A program made the translations under genes and the position numbers. From an uncultured Eubacteriales bacterium (GTDB lineage: Bacteria > Bacillota_A > Clostridia > Christensenellales > Aristaeellaceae), in NCBI GenBank assembly GCA_900553645.1, contig USEE01000082.1, forward strand, positions 1-6,486: a DNA stretch of 6,486 nucleotides, given 5' to 3'. The notes beneath the pieces are model-generated. The model saw only the letters and a program-made list of their open reading frames with translations, was not told the origin of the DNA and searched no databases. Numbering within the stretch: position 1 is the stretch's first letter; each line of letters begins with the position of its first letter. This document shows positions 6,263-6,486 of this stretch, in pieces.

Positions 6263-6291
6263 AGTATAGCGGATAATAATGCCTTTGAAAA
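6263..6291 (-). promoter_or_regulatory. Promoter of the macrodomain-SirTM operon
   Basis: On the minus strand, TTTTCA (6291-6286) and TATACT (6268-6263, 5 of 6 to TATAAT) are separated by 17 bp. The expected start near 6256 gives a short leader of about 15 nt that holds the AGGAGG site. The -35 hexamer is identical to that of the GlmU-type gene. No operator-like palindrome was found between this promoter and the start codon. Confidence 0.7.
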
Positions 6292-6340
6292 GTACGCACA
6301 TTTTTGTGGGGTAGTTACCTGAAGGATACCATGGAAAGGC

Positions 6341-6378
6341 AAAAAAAGCAACGGCCCTGATAATCAAAGCCGTTGCTT
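6341..6378 (-). terminator. Intrinsic terminator of the upstream membrane-protein gene
   Basis: Reading leftward, AAGCAACGGC (minus-strand copy of 6378-6369) pairs perfectly over 10 bp with 6355-6346, around a 13-nt loop. Seven Ts follow on the minus strand (A run at 6341-6347). It starts 17 nt after the stop of the gene at 6396 and separates that gene from the macrodomain-SirTM operon. Confidence 0.85.
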
Positions 6379-6395
6379 AAATAATATATATCGCC

Positions 6396-6486
6396 TTACA
6401 TCGAAATCCAGCCGAAGGCGTTTGCGATTGCGCTCAGCAGTATAAGTATTATGCAGACGGGCGCGAGGTACTTCATGAAGAAGTGG
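6396..6486 (-). CDS. C-terminus of a membrane protein, probably an NSS-family sodium symporter
   Basis: Only the last 29 codons and the TAA stop (6398-6396) are in the window. They read HFFMKYLAPVCIILILLSAIANAFGWISM. This is one hydrophobic helix following an aromatic-Lys-Tyr-x-x-Pro start, ending in a short polar-free tail. The FxKYxxPV pattern followed by a helix and an NAFG tail resembles the C-terminus of bacterial neurotransmitter:sodium symporter proteins, which import amino acids with Na+. This is recognition from a very short piece and could be wrong; a polytopic membrane protein is much safer. It is followed directly by its own terminator, so it is not in the macrodomain-SirTM transcription unit. 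Confidence 0.5.
   Translation of the reverse strand, partial: HFFMKYLAPVCIILILLSAIANAFGWISM

Noticed and set aside
6242..6367. 42-residue N-terminal extension of the macrodomain protein
   Set aside because: It covers the -35/-10 promoter and the AGGAGG site that serves the ATG at 6241.

Overview
The window looks like two unrelated bacterial sequences joined at about position 1428-1443. Left of the join, Ile codons are almost all ATC (11 of 12 in the rarA fragment). The genes there, a DUF948-type membrane protein and rarA, look like those of a high-GC Coriobacteria (Eggerthellaceae-like) gut actinobacterion; that placement is recalled from family resemblance, not searched. Right of the join, the first gene fragment (oppF) uses ATA for 7 of 9 Ile codons and never ATC. 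The gene content there (Opp transporter, CCA enzyme, SirTM/macrodomain pair, NSS-type transporter) suggests a moderately GC-rich Clostridia/Firmicutes gut bacterium. Both genes at the join have lost their 5' halves and point away from each other. An assembly chimera, possibly through a shared GC-rich stretch, is the simplest reading; a genuine rearrangement is less likely.

Layout: (1) 1-373 minus, DUF948-like protein, cut by the window edge. (2) 538-1443 minus, C-terminal part of RarA. (3) Junction at 1428-1443. (4) 1430-1900 plus, C-terminal half of an OppF-type ATPase, followed by a hairpin. (5) 2019-2181, a 163-bp MITE-like element with 13-bp perfect inverted ends flanked by TA. (6) A good sigma70/sigmaA promoter, then cca (2283-3503 plus), ended by a strong hairpin shared with the convergent next gene. 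(7) 3575-4321 minus, a stand-alone GlmU-type uridylyltransferase domain with its own promoter. (8) 6241-4559 minus, a two-gene operon: a zinc-type macrodomain protein, then a class M sirtuin (SirTM). It has a clear promoter upstream, and an intrinsic terminator separates it from the preceding gene. (9) 6396-6486 minus, the C-terminus of a membrane protein resembling NSS-family sodium symporters.

The most interesting functional unit is the macrodomain-SirTM pair. In characterised systems, SirTM is a protein ADP-ribosyltransferase and the linked macrodomain removes the modification. In staphylococci and streptococci the operon also carries a GcvH-like target and a lipoate-protein ligase. Here neither is adjacent, so this is a minimal writer/eraser pair whose target must lie elsewhere or differ. 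The remaining genes are housekeeping: tRNA 3'-end maturation, cell-wall precursor chemistry and peptide import.
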